Assembly (NCBI GenBank): GCA_965261645.1
Contig: CBDHDJ010000002.1
Location: 868,001-932,000, forward strand
DNA length: 64,000 bases
Direction of reading: 5' to 3'
Source of the DNA: CBDHDJ01 sp965261645
GTDB taxonomy: Bacteria > Pseudomonadota > Alphaproteobacteria > SHVV01
Positions 1 to 8,320 of this stretch are shown one piece after another. Position numbers and translations under genes: made by a program. How positions within the stretch are numbered: the stretch's first letter is position 1; every line of letters starts with the position of its first letter. The notes under the pieces were generated by a model. It ran no database searches, was not told the DNA's origin, and worked only from the letters and a program-made list of their open reading frames with translations.

Positions 1-94
1 GCGGGACGATCCTAGGCGGGCAGCGCATGGCCGCCATGATGGATAGGTCGAGGCTGGGGATCGTCATCGCCGTCACCGCACCGACAAAAATACC

Positions 95-1039
95 GTGGCC
101 GAAAGATCGCTAGCGGGCGGCCGGGAGTCCGGCAGTTTTGTCAACCGGCATGCGTGGGCGCCTTATCTTCTGATCGCCGCCGCCATGCTGTTCTGGTCCG
201 GCGACATCATTGTCGTGCGCGCGGCGCGCTTCGATATCCCGCCCATCGGGCTCGTGTTCTGGCAGTGCCTGGTCGCAATCGTGGTCCTGTTTCCGCTCAT
301 CTACGGCAAGATTCGCGCCCAGATGCCGATTCTCAAGCGCCACTGGAAGACGATGCTCCTGTTCGGCGTTCTCCAGGCGGTGACCGGTCAGGCATTGCTC
401 TATATCGGCGTTCACAACACGCCGGCCGTGAACGCGGGCCTCTTGGTGGCGACGATGCCGATCGTTGTCATCGTTCTGGCCTGGATCATATTGCGAGACA
501 GGATCACCCTGCTCCAGGGCGGTGCTGTGGCGCTGGCGCTGGTCGGCATTACGGCCATCATGACGGAGGGGAACTTCACCACCGTGCTGGAGGTGCAGTT
601 CGCCAAGGGAGACCTGTGGGTCGAGTGCGCCATTCTCAGTTTTTCCCTTTACACCGTGCTGGTGAAAAAGCTCATGCCCGAGGGGCTCAACCCGTTCGTC
701 CTCTTTCAGGCGATGGTGACGTGCGCCGTGATCGTCCTGTTCCCCTTCTATGTTGCCGAAATCGTGCTGACGCCGGGGCGGGTCGAATTCAATCTGATGA
801 CCATCGCCGTCGTTCTCTACATCGCCGTCTTCGGTTGGATCCTGGCGCTCGTCTGCTACAACGTCGCGGTCGCACACATCGGCCCCGGCAAGGCCGGCAT
901 GTTTTCCAACCTGTCGCCTGTGTTCACGGTCATCCTGGCTGTCGCGCTGCTCGGTGAGACGCTGTCGCCGCATCATTATCTCGGCATGGTGTTCGTCTTC
1001 TTGGGTGTCTACCTCGCGAGCCGCGGCGGGCGTGTCTGA
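95..1039 (+). CDS. EamA/RhaT-family drug/metabolite transporter, 3' end replaced by IS
   Basis: This is an inner-membrane protein of about 314 residues with roughly ten hydrophobic segments arranged as two EamA repeats (about residues 25-155 and 170-310), the size and plan of DMT-superfamily exporters. The substrate cannot be read from the sequence. I take the GTG at 95 as start because the first hydrophobic helix follows about 20 residues later. The last codons and the TGA stop are supplied by the left terminus of the IS3-family element beginning at 1033, so the native C-terminus is lost, though probably only a few residues are missing because the last repeat looks complete. It has no functional link to the oxygenase genes downstream that I can see. 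Confidence 0.85.
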   Translation: MAERSLAGGRESGSFVNRHAWAPYLLIAAAMLFWSGDIIVVRAARFDIPPIGLVFWQCLVAIVVLFPLIYGKIRAQMPILKRHWKTMLLFGVLQAVTGQALLYIGVHNTPAVNAGLLVATMPIVVIVLAWIILRDRITLLQGGAVALALVGITAIMTEGNFTTVLEVQFAKGDLWVECAILSFSLYTVLVKKLMPEGLNPFVLFQAMVTCAVIVLFPFYVAEIVLTPGRVEFNLMTIAVVLYIAVFGWILALVCYNVAVAHIGPGKAGMFSNLSPVFTVILAVALLGETLSPHHYLGMVFVFLGVYLASRGGRV

Positions 1040-1385
1040 CGTCAGCGCCTTTGGGACAAATTGAGGTAATTGCATACCGGAGGATTTCTGTCTCATCGTA
1101 GTGACCGAAGGGAACGAAGATGAGACAGAAATCAATGAGCAAGAACGACCCGGCGGATGGAACGGTTCGGGATATTCGCCGCAAGACACGCAAGCAGTAT
1201 ACGGCTGAGGAGAAGATCCGGATCGTGGTGTCGGGCCTGCGCGGCGAGGAGAGCATCGCCGCCTTGTGCCGCCGCGAGGGCATCGCCGAGGGTCTGTATT
1301 ACAGCTGGTCGAAAGAGTTTTTGGAAGCGGGCAAGAAGCGGCTCGCCGGCGACACCGGGCGCCAAGCGACCTCGGGCGAGGTTAA

Positions 1386-2829
1386 CAGCCCGTTGATTAA
1401 GTGGCTTTTTCCGGCTCTCACTCCCAGATGAGGAATGCGGCGGCGAAAGCCGTCTGGCCGCTTTGCGAGCCCCCCCGTGCCACCAGCATGGCCCCGGTGG
1501 GCGTGAGCAGAACGAAAATACCGCCATATCCGCCCGCCACGGCCTCCCGCGGGGTGCCGGCGCCGATGAGCTGGCGCATCAGTAACGATAGATTGTGGCC
1601 GGCGACGTGGAGCAGGTATCGCTTGTGCACATTCTCTCGCCCGCGCAGCCAGGTTCGTCGCATGCCGCCACGATCGAGGTTGTGGGCAAAGCAGCGCTCG
1701 ACGATCTCGGCGCGCAGCTTGAAGGCCTCGCGGGCGACCCCGGACTTGAGCCGCGCACGGTTATTGGTGACCGCGCGCCGCGCCGCCTCATCACCGTGCC
1801 AGCGCGAAAAGCCGGTCTGCTTGGGCGCCGCGATCCGGGTCTTCCAGGGACTGTCGTTCAGAGCCCTCAAGACCGCCCGTGAGTGATAACCTTTGTCGGC
1901 GACGCATTCGGCCGGGTCCTCCGATGTCGGTGCCGCATCCACCGCCTCGAGGTTTGCCTCGGCCTTCGCCAGGGTCTTGGAAAGCGTCGTGGTGTCGCCC
2001 TCATCGGCCGGGTGCAGCTCGGCCGCCACCACCGCGCCGGTGTCCAGATCCACCGCGTGCTCGGGCTTGTAGGCCAGATGCGTCGTGCCGTCCTTCATCT
2101 TGGTGATCTTGGCCTCGGGGTCGCTCTTCGAAACCCAATCCGTGTTGGAAAGCTTCTTGCCCTTGCGCTTCCGGTCCAGACGCGCCAGGTCCTCGGCCGT
2201 GGGTGTCTCGACCCCGCTTTCCCGGGCCAGGCGCTCCAGCATCTCCCGGTAGCCTTCGCCGTTGTCGCGCCGCACGATGTTCCGCAGCGCCGCGTTGGCC
2301 TCCATGGTCGAGGCATCGACGCCGATGCGCTCGCCCTTGATCAGCCCCGCCTCGGCGATCAGCACCAGAACCCAGTCGAAGACCGCCGCGTGGACTTCAT
2401 GGGGCAGGCGCGTGCGGCTCCGTGACAGCCAGGAATGGTCCGGTACCCGATCACGGCTCCCCAGTCGCAGGAACGCCCGCAGCGAAAGCGAGTCCGAGCA
2501 GCGCCACTCCAGACCGCGCTCGCTGTCGATGCCCTCAAAGTAGCCCACCAGGTGCATCCGGAAATAGCGCCCGGGCGGCACCGAGGGCGCGCCCATCCGG
2601 ACCGCGTAATAAGGCCGGCAGCTCGCCTCGGCAAAGGCGTCGAAGCCGCCCTCGATCAGCACCGACTGCAAGCGGTCATAAAACACATGACCCGGAGAGC
2701 GCGGCATCTCCGACCAGCTCACCATCAGGTCCCCCTGACCATCCTTCTGCCGTCCCATCGCCATCGGCAAATCCCCCTGCAAATCAGGGAACCAGAGAAT
2801 CAGACGGCGCCGACTTAATCAACGGGCTG
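1386..2829 (-). mobile_element. 1444-bp IS5/IS1182-type insertion sequence, copy 1
   Basis: The element has 17-bp perfect terminal inverted repeats (CAGCCCGTTGATTAAGT and its complement) and is flanked by TTAA at 1382-1385 and 2830-2833. It carries a single transposase gene on the minus strand. It lies inside orfA of the surrounding IS3 element, so it arrived later than that element. Three more copies of the same length are at 24484, 36398 and 55728. Confidence 0.95.
1418..2782 (-). CDS. DDE transposase of IS5/IS1182 type (copy 1)
   Basis: The protein has up to 454 residues, with an N-terminal DUF772-like region (about residues 65-130) and an RNase H-fold catalytic region. The likely DDE triad is D156 (in VDASTMEAN), D296 (in ADKGY) and E362 (in EIVERCFAH). 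The start may be internal, at the seventh codon, since a GGGGG Shine-Dalgarno-like run lies just upstream of it. The frame is intact. It shares V61 with copy 3, whereas copies 2 and 4 have A61. A 4-bp YTAR-type target duplication is typical of IS5-group elements, but I cannot separate IS5 from IS1182 without a database. Confidence 0.92.
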   Translation of the reverse strand: MQGDLPMAMGRQKDGQGDLMVSWSEMPRSPGHVFYDRLQSVLIEGGFDAFAEASCRPYYAVRMGAPSVPPGRYFRMHLVGYFEGIDSERGLEWRCSDSLSLRAFLRLGSRDRVPDHSWLSRSRTRLPHEVHAAVFDWVLVLIAEAGLIKGERIGVDASTMEANAALRNIVRRDNGEGYREMLERLARESGVETPTAEDLARLDRKRKGKKLSNTDWVSKSDPEAKITKMKDGTTHLAYKPEHAVDLDTGAVVAAELHPADEGDTTTLSKTLAKAEANLEAVDAAPTSEDPAECVADKGYHSRAVLRALNDSPWKTRIAAPKQTGFSRWHGDEAARRAVTNNRARLKSGVAREAFKLRAEIVERCFAHNLDRGGMRRTWLRGRENVHKRYLLHVAGHNLSLLMRQLIGAGTPREAVAGGYGGIFVLLTPTGAMLVARGGSQSGQTAFAAAFLIWE

Positions 2830-2938
2830 TTAAAGGCCTGCGCCAGGAGATGCGCGACTTGAAGGAGTTGGTCGCCGAACTTTCGCTGGAGAACCGGCTT
2901 CTCAAAAAAAACATGATCGGGCATGGGGGAGACGAGGA

Positions 2939-3991
2939 ATGAGGTATCCCGCATCCGAGAAGCTGGAGATCATCCGCCTGGTCGAGCAGTCCCACCTGGG
3001 CGTCGGGTCCACTTTGGACAAGCTGGGCATTCCGAAGACCACCTTTTATCGCTGGTACGATCGCTTTCTGGCCTTTGGCGACGCCGGTCTTGAGGATCGC
3101 AACAGCAGCCCAGGCCGGGTGTGGAACCGGATCCCGGATGATGTCCGGGGGCAGATCATCGATCTTGCCCTGGAGGAGACGCAACTGTCGCCCCGGGAAC
3201 TGGCCGTCAGGTTTACGGACACCAGGGGCTACTTTGTCTCGGAAGCCTCGGTTTACCGGCTTCTCAAGGCCCACGACCTGATCACCAGCCCCGCTTTCGT
3301 GGTCATCAAGGCAGCCGATGAGTTCCGCGACAAGACCACGGCGCCGAACCAGCTGTGGCAGACCGACTTCACCTATCTCAAGGTCATCGGCTGGGGCTGG
3401 TTTTACCTGTCGACCATCCTGGACGACTATTCCCGCTACATCATTGCTTGGAAGCTCTGCACCAACATGACGGCGGACGATGTGACGGCAACACTGAAGT
3501 TGGCGCTAGAAGCCTCAGGCTGCAATCGCGCCAATGTCGTCCACAAGCCGAAGCTGCTCAGCGACAACGGCTCGTCCTATATCTCCGGCGATCTGGCTGA
3601 ATGGCTCGAGGACCACGGTATGGATCACGTTCGGGGCGCACCGTATCACCCGCAAACCCAGGGCAAGATCGAGCGCTGGCATCAAACGCTGAAGAACCGG
3701 ATCCTGCTTGAAAATTATTATCTCCCCGGCGATCTCGAAAACCAGATCAGCGCCTTCGTCGATCACTACAACAACCAACGCTACCACGAGAGCATCGGCA
3801 ACGTAACTCCAGCCGACGCCTACTTTGGACGCCACACCGCCATCATCGAAAAGAGAAAAAAAGATCAAAAAACTGACCCCCCAAAACCGCCGCTTGAACC
3901 ATCAAAGCCAAGCGGCTTAACATCAAACAAAGATGAGCCAGATCCTCCCTATGAAACACGCTCAACAGTCCCATTTGTTTTGATGACGGAC
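2939..3991 (+). CDS. ISc orfB, IS3-family integrase-type transposase (copy 1), no stop codon inside the element
   Basis: This is an rve-type catalytic domain with D in QTDFTY, D in LSDNGSSY and E in QGKIERWH, preceded by an HTH_29/HTH_Tnp-like N-terminus. The ATG overlaps the orfA stop. After an A7 run at about 3856-3862 the zero frame continues through the right end of the IS and on in frame into the truncated SRPBCC gene, ending at 4189. In the +1 frame after the A-run the sequence reads a short basic tail ending QAA and a stop at about 3921, the C-terminus I would expect for this family. The run may be a slippage site or an ancestral frameshift; copy 2 has the same A7. Confidence 0.85.
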
Positions 3992-3992
3992 A

Positions 3993-4482
3993 CCGGTGCG
4001 CCAGCGAAAATCAGCCGCAAGGTCGGTGGCAGCTTTTCCTGTTATCGGGGCCAGCTCACCGGCGTAAATCTGGATATCGTTAAGAACAAATTGATCGTAC
4101 AGGCCTGCGCGCCAAGATGTGGCCGAAAGGCGCCTGGTCGGTCGTCACGTACAGATTGGCGGCCGCCCCGCGCGGCAAGACCAAGCTGAGCTTCAGCCAT
4201 ACCGGCATACAGAGCGGTGGGGCCAAGGCCATCACGAACGGCTGGAAGAGCTTCTATTGGGATCCATTGAAGGCGAGTTTGAAGGCCGCCGCGGCCAAGC
4301 CCGCACGGGCCAAGAAGGCGGCGCCGGCACGGAAAGCCAAGCCGCGGCGGAAACCCGCCAGGACCACGGCGCGGCGGCGCGGCGCGAAGGGGACGGCGCT
4401 AACACAGCAACGCTTGATTCAACAAAGTGAGGATGGGACCCGCCCTGCTGACGTGATGGTCGGCGGAGCGGGCAGGCGGTGA
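3993..4482 (+). pseudogene. SRPBCC/AHSA1-like domain protein, 5'-truncated and frameshifted, with a basic C-terminal tail
   Basis: The fragment starts at the IS boundary. The first part (GGSFSCYRGQLTGVN and on) and, after about 4112, the second part (WPKGAWSVVTYRL, then SGGAKAITNGWKSFYW) lie in different frames. Together they read as one SRPBCC/START-like lipid-binding fold of the AHSA1 type, joined if one base is restored in the GCCTGCGCG stretch near 4108. The last 70 or so residues form a tail of repeated AKKA/ARKAKPRRK blocks resembling histone H1. The N-terminal half is missing, removed by the IS. It may have belonged with the oxygenase that follows four bases downstream. Confidence 0.75.
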
Positions 4483-4485
4483 GCG

Positions 4486-5739
4486 GTGCAACCAGGACCT
4501 GCAGCAGAGGCGCTCATCGGCGACGGGCTCGATGCGACGCGGCAACCACTCTGCCGGGCACGTCACCTACCGGGCTACCTCTACACATCGCCGGAAATCT
4601 TTGCGATGGAGAAAGAGAGGCTTTTCCTGCGGGATTGGCTCTGCATGGCCCGGCTGGAGGAAATCGAACAGCCGGGCGATTACATGACCTTTCGGGTGAT
4701 GGACGAGCCCATCATCATCGCACGTGATGAGGCAGGGCGTATCAACGCCTTCGCCAATGTATGCCGCCACCGCGGCGTCGAGGTCGCCTCGGGGTCCGGC
4801 AACCTCAAGGAGTTTTCCTGCCCTTATCACGGTTGGACCTACGACCTCGAGGGCCGACTCATCGGTGCGCCGTACATGAAGGAGGCCGAGGGCTTCGATC
4901 CTGCACAGTGCCGCCTTCAGCCCCTCAAAACCGATTTTTGGGGCGGGTTCATCTTCGTCAATTTCGATCCGGATGCCGCTCCTCTGGCGAGTGTGATCGA
5001 CGATTTCGACAAGGCCTATGCCCTCTTCCAGCCCGGGCAGTGCCGCCTGGCGTTCAAGGTCGAGGTGGAGCTCGACTGCAACTGGAAATTCGCCATCGAG
5101 AACTTCACCGATCAGTATCATGTCGCGGTGATTCACACCGATACGCTCGCGCGCGAGTACCCGTCCGTCGATGAGCTGGCGTTCAAGCTGCACAAGCGTG
5201 GCGGTTTCAGCGGCCATTTCGACGGCGCCTTGCGCAATGCGGCAGGCCAGACCCTGTTCGAGGAGACCGGGTTCGGCAAGATGCCGTGGATGGCGGATCA
5301 GCGCGACAGCATCGCGTGCAACGGCTACATGGCGCCCAACATGCATATCTTCGCGTTCGCCGACAGCGTGCAGCCGTTTGTCACCTGGCCGGTCTCGGTC
5401 GATAAGACGATCGGCATCGCCTACATCTTGTTTCCCGAAGAGGTGATCGCCCGGCCCGACTTCGAGGAGAAGGTCGGAACCTACAAGCGGTTCGCGACGA
5501 ATGTCATCGAGGCCGACCGCGACATGGTCCGCTCGCTGCAGCGGGGGATGGATTCGCGGCTGTTTGATCCCGGCCCCATGTCGATCGCCGAGGACACCAT
5601 CCACAACGCCGCCAACTATTACCTCGAAAGCCTATTCGGCGATTTAGGCCCCCCGTCACGCCCTGACGTCCCCGCCAGATACGACAAGCCCCGCACCAGG
5701 CGGGACTTGTCGCAACACGGTGGCGCTCGAACTACATGA
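4486..5739 (+). CDS. Rieske non-haem iron oxygenase, alpha-subunit type
   Basis: This is a ring-hydroxylating oxygenase large subunit. The Rieske [2Fe-2S] ligands are seen as CRHRG and CPYHGW about 90-115 residues in, and the mononuclear iron ligands as ENFTDQYHVAVIH at about residue 205. Length is near the family norm (about 380-430). The start is taken as the GTG at 4486, with a GGCGGTGAG upstream; an internal ATG at 4605 would cut off conserved sequence. No beta subunit follows, so it may be an alpha-only (alpha3) enzyme or may share the beta subunits at 6.2 or 12.7 kb. The last 25 residues are read through a strong hairpin, so the true stop was perhaps earlier and a frameshift has extended the frame. 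Confidence 0.85.
   Translation: MQPGPAAEALIGDGLDATRQPLCRARHLPGYLYTSPEIFAMEKERLFLRDWLCMARLEEIEQPGDYMTFRVMDEPIIIARDEAGRINAFANVCRHRGVEVASGSGNLKEFSCPYHGWTYDLEGRLIGAPYMKEAEGFDPAQCRLQPLKTDFWGGFIFVNFDPDAAPLASVIDDFDKAYALFQPGQCRLAFKVEVELDCNWKFAIENFTDQYHVAVIHTDTLAREYPSVDELAFKLHKRGGFSGHFDGALRNAAGQTLFEETGFGKMPWMADQRDSIACNGYMAPNMHIFAFADSVQPFVTWPVSVDKTIGIAYILFPEEVIARPDFEEKVGTYKRFATNVIEADRDMVRSLQRGMDSRLFDPGPMSIAEDTIHNAANYYLESLFGDLGPPSRPDVPARYDKPRTRRDLSQHGGARTT
5682..5712. terminator. Hairpin between convergent genes, possible bidirectional terminator
   Basis: An inverted repeat CGACAAGCCCCGC / GCGGGACTTGTCG with a loop of about five bases and one mismatch lies between the convergent Rieske gene and the minus-strand cluster. 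It has no clear T-tract, so rho-independent termination is plausible but not certain. It overlaps the last codons of the Rieske frame. Confidence 0.5.
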
Positions 5740-6126
5740 CGTCCTTGGGCAGATGCTCGTTGATGAAGTACGCGGAGGGGTCTTCGTCAATCGTCATGAT
5801 CCCCTCCTCGACCATCCAAGCCTGAAGGTCCGCGAAGATCTTCCGCTCCTGGGTCCGCCACATGCCGTCCGAAGCGTTCCACAACGGGACCGCGCCCTCG
5901 TGGAAGCCCTCTTGGACGTCCGGATCGTAAAGATAGGTGGCTTCGGAAATCTCTTCGATCATCGGCCCCTGCTGGGACCAGATCAGCCAGTTGGCCAGTA
6001 CCCTACTTTGCGCGTTTCCGCCGGGCCGTCACGGGGCGCGGCCACGGCCTGCCATGTCAGCGCGGCGTATTCGCCGAACAGAACCGCCAATACGAACCAG
6101 ACCTTGGTAAAATATCGGACATTCAA
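5732..6126 (-). pseudogene. Remnant of an NMT1/THI5-type ABC substrate-binding protein, frameshifted and internally deleted
   Basis: Reading from a TTG at 6126 (GGGAGGAGG lies 12 bases upstream), a signal peptide ending in QAVAA is followed by PAETRK, then a frame change, then NWLIWSQQGP and a jump to a C-terminal region ending INEHLPKDVM. The intact paralogue at 9284-10315 has the matching order PAETKK, NGDWLAWAIQGP and a C-terminus YFTNDYLP, with about 230 residues between. Those residues are absent here. This is therefore a deletion derivative and not a short gene; the 76-residue open frame at its 3' end is only its tail. Confidence 0.8.
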
Positions 6127-6224
6127 CGCCGCTGCACCTCCTCCCTGGAACAAGGAATTGACCCACCTCTGGCGGCCTCGCCCTGGTCGCTGTGGTTGGA
6201 TGCGATTTGGTTTCGCGCGTTGTC

Positions 6225-6893
6225 CTAAAGCGGCACGGCGACGTGTTTGTCGACGGAGTAGGTGTCCATGATGACGTCGAGCTGCTTGAACTTGGGCCGA
6301 CCCTTCACGAACACCACTTCGCCCTCGTACTTGCCGGCATTGAACAGCTTGCTGGTGCCATCGACCATGTCGGTGACACACACGACATAGTTGGCGGTGG
6401 CCGAATAGGTGCCGTTCTTGCCCGGCTTGACAAGCACGTTGCTGACCGCGTGCCGGTCGTAACGCATGGAATAAACCAGCGCGTTGCGAATAATGAGCAC
6501 GCGGTCGTTCAATTGATCCTTGTTCTCGCAATAGATGATAGCGAAGGCGGTCTCGTAGCCCTCCGTGTTCTCCCGCGGGATAACCCGGTACGTGCAATCC
6601 TGGACGAAGAATTCCGGCCATTCCTCGAGCCGGTTGTCGTCGATGCATTGCACGTACTCGTAAAAGTGATTCTTGATCCGCGAGGCGATGATCAGATCGT
6701 TCATCTCCTTCTTGGCCTGCGCCGCGGAGATGGTTACCTTCTGGTCGTAGCGTGCTCCCCTCGCACGCTTCCGCGCCACCGCGGTGACCGATTTGGCACG
6801 CCCTTCGCCGGCGCCCTCGCGTGATCGCGCCTCGTACTTGGGGTCCTTGATCCTCTTTGTGGCTTTTTTCTTTGTCGCTTTTTTTGCTGCCAT
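6225..6893 (-). CDS. Ring-hydroxylating dioxygenase beta subunit with basic N-terminal extension
   Basis: The SnoaL/NTF2-like small subunit fold occupies about residues 60-222 (IASRIKNHFYEYVQCIDDNRLEEWPEFF, a typical beta-subunit opening), homologous to the 157-residue paralogue at 12660-13133. Beta subunits stabilise the alpha3beta3 hexamer and do not carry the catalytic iron. The first 45-50 residues are an unusual lysine/alanine/arginine-rich extension (AAKKATKKKATKR and onward) not present in the paralogue. The gene starts 12 bases after the stop of the alpha subunit upstream, so the two are almost certainly co-translated. Confidence 0.9.
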   Translation of the reverse strand: MAAKKATKKKATKRIKDPKYEARSREGAGEGRAKSVTAVARKRARGARYDQKVTISAAQAKKEMNDLIIASRIKNHFYEYVQCIDDNRLEEWPEFFVQDCTYRVIPRENTEGYETAFAIIYCENKDQLNDRVLIIRNALVYSMRYDRHAVSNVLVKPGKNGTYSATANYVVCVTDMVDGTSKLFNAGKYEGEVVFVKGRPKFKQLDVIMDTYSVDKHVAVPL

Positions 6894-6905
6894 GATGTTT
6901 GCCTC

Positions 6906-8195
6906 TCACTCCGCTGCTTGGGGCCAGCCTTTCCAGCCGCCTTTCGGCGTGTACCCCATGAGATACGCGTAGTAGCGCCAGAAGGCGCGGACGCACACTT
7001 CGGTGACGAGGCTGTCCTGCTCCTCGATGGGTCCTTTGCCGCCCATCTCGATGACCGAATACTCCTCCCCTTGCCGGCGAACCGCGCGCTGGATCAGCAC
7101 GCCCGATTCCGAATCCTCGATCGAGATGCAGCCGCCCGGGCCCATCCAGCCCACCTGTTGCTGGCGCATGTTGCGCAGCTCCGGGTCGTCGTCGGCATAG
7201 CCCAACACGGTCCAATAAAGCTCGAACTCGTTGGGCGCCTTGGGCCTGATCTGCCGCGTCATCAGGAAGTTGGACAACTGCGCCAGCATGACGTTGGGAA
7301 AGATCGTGGCGATGCTCACCGAATGCATGTCGCCGAGCTCGTCGCGATAATTGAGGAACTGCGAATCGGCAAGCTCCAACGGGTTTTTCGACTGTACGCC
7401 CAGGATGTCGTCGTCATAGGCTTCGTGAATATCGTCTTCGGTGTCGCTGTCGAATAGGACGAAGGTGCGGCCGTTACGCCCGAACCTATCGAGGTGCATC
7501 ACGCCCTCCTGCGAGGTGCGGTGCAGGCCGAACACGACCGGGAGTTGATGCAAAAGCCCGGCATGGAAGCCGTCGTTGAGGTTCTCCCAATAGGCCTTCC
7601 AGTTGGACGGGAAACGCTGGCGCAAGTGGCCGAGAACCACGATCTCCTTGTGGAACAGGCGGTCGAGTTCGGCGCTGACGTCGGGGCCGAGATAGGTCTT
7701 GATGGGCTCGACCTTGTCGCTGAAGGTGCCGAAGATCGCCTGCTTGTAGGTGGTGACCTTGAGCGTCTTCAGGCCGTGATTGGCCTTCTTGAAATCCTTG
7801 GGCATGCCGCCCTTGCCGGCGACGCCGCGCTCGAAGGGCACGCCAAGCAGATTGCCCTTCAGGTCGTAAAGCCAATGGTGGTAGACGCACATAAACTCCT
7901 TGGCGTTGCCGCGCGGCACGCGCACGACCAGCGAGCCCCGGTGCGCGCAGCGGTTGATGAAGGCGTGGATCGTGTCGTCTTGCGCCCGGCACACGACGAT
8001 CGGCGTGTCGCCGGCATAGGTGAACATGAAGTCCCCCGGATTGGGGATCTCCGCCTTGAGCCCGAGATAGAGCCAGATGGGCCCGTGGAAGATGCGCTCC
8101 TGCTCGCGTTCAAACACGTCTTGCGAGGTATAAACGGCGAATGGCACGCGGCTGAAATCGGCCTCCGGCCAGATGAGATCGTCTGCGCTGCTCAT
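6906..8195 (-). CDS. Ring-hydroxylating dioxygenase alpha subunit (first pair)
   Basis: This 429-residue protein has Rieske ligands CAHRGS and CVYHHW at about residues 86-110 and the iron-site motif ENLNDGFHAGLLH near residue 205. It forms a pair with the beta gene at 6225. It is clearly paralogous to the alpha subunit at 13121-14401 (same SRVPFAVYTSQDV-like opening and GPIGDQD/GPIEEQD near the end). Expected reaction: NADH-dependent dihydroxylation or monohydroxylation of an aromatic ring, fed by reductase and ferredoxin genes not seen in this window. The start ATG is preceded by a purine-rich GGGAGGGGCGGG stretch. Confidence 0.92.
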   Translation of the reverse strand: MSSADDLIWPEADFSRVPFAVYTSQDVFEREQERIFHGPIWLYLGLKAEIPNPGDFMFTYAGDTPIVVCRAQDDTIHAFINRCAHRGSLVVRVPRGNAKEFMCVYHHWLYDLKGNLLGVPFERGVAGKGGMPKDFKKANHGLKTLKVTTYKQAIFGTFSDKVEPIKTYLGPDVSAELDRLFHKEIVVLGHLRQRFPSNWKAYWENLNDGFHAGLLHQLPVVFGLHRTSQEGVMHLDRFGRNGRTFVLFDSDTEDDIHEAYDDDILGVQSKNPLELADSQFLNYRDELGDMHSVSIATIFPNVMLAQLSNFLMTRQIRPKAPNEFELYWTVLGYADDDPELRNMRQQQVGWMGPGGCISIEDSESGVLIQRAVRRQGEEYSVIEMGGKGPIEEQDSLVTEVCVRAFWRYYAYLMGYTPKGGWKGWPQAAE

Positions 8196-8320
8196 GGAGA
8201 TGCCCGCCCCTCCCGAAGCGGCCCCGACCGGGGCTCGATAGCATCGTTCCTAGACCGCTAGGTTAGTGAATTCCGGTCCCTGTCACAAGGCACGCGATGG
8301 CGAGCTCCCTCCCATCGTAT

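Larger units (their letters stand above)
1120..2942 (+). pseudogene. ISc orfA (HTH transposase subunit), split by IS insertion
   Basis: The reading frame encodes the first 88 or so residues of an IS3-type OrfA with a helix-turn-helix region, then stops at 1385 where the 1444-bp IS is inserted, and resumes at 2834 with a leucine-rich coiled-coil tail. Excising the IS and one TTAA restores the exact sequence of the intact orfA in copy 2 (29129-29503). The stop overlaps the ATG of orfB as ATGA, the usual coupling in this family. Confidence 0.9.
1033..3992 (+). mobile_element. IS3-family element (here ISc), copy 1, interrupted by a second IS
   Basis: The ends were fixed by comparison with the second copy at 28079-29590: both start TGTCTGACGTCAG and end ATGACGGACA, and after removal of the nested 1444-bp IS and one 4-bp duplication this copy is 1512 bp, exactly the length of the other. 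The termini form an imperfect inverted repeat (TGTC..CGTCA). No target duplication is visible; the left flank is the EamA gene and the right flank is a different, 5'-truncated gene, which points to an adjacent deletion after insertion. Confidence 0.9.

Noticed and set aside
1033..1036. Target-site duplication for the ISc copies
   Set aside because: The flanks of both copies (GGCG/CCGG and GAT/CTC) do not match; adjacent deletions are the simpler explanation.
5732..5962. 76-residue stand-alone gene at the end of the catabolic cluster
   Set aside because: Comparison with the binding protein at 9284 shows it is the tail of a deleted pseudogene.
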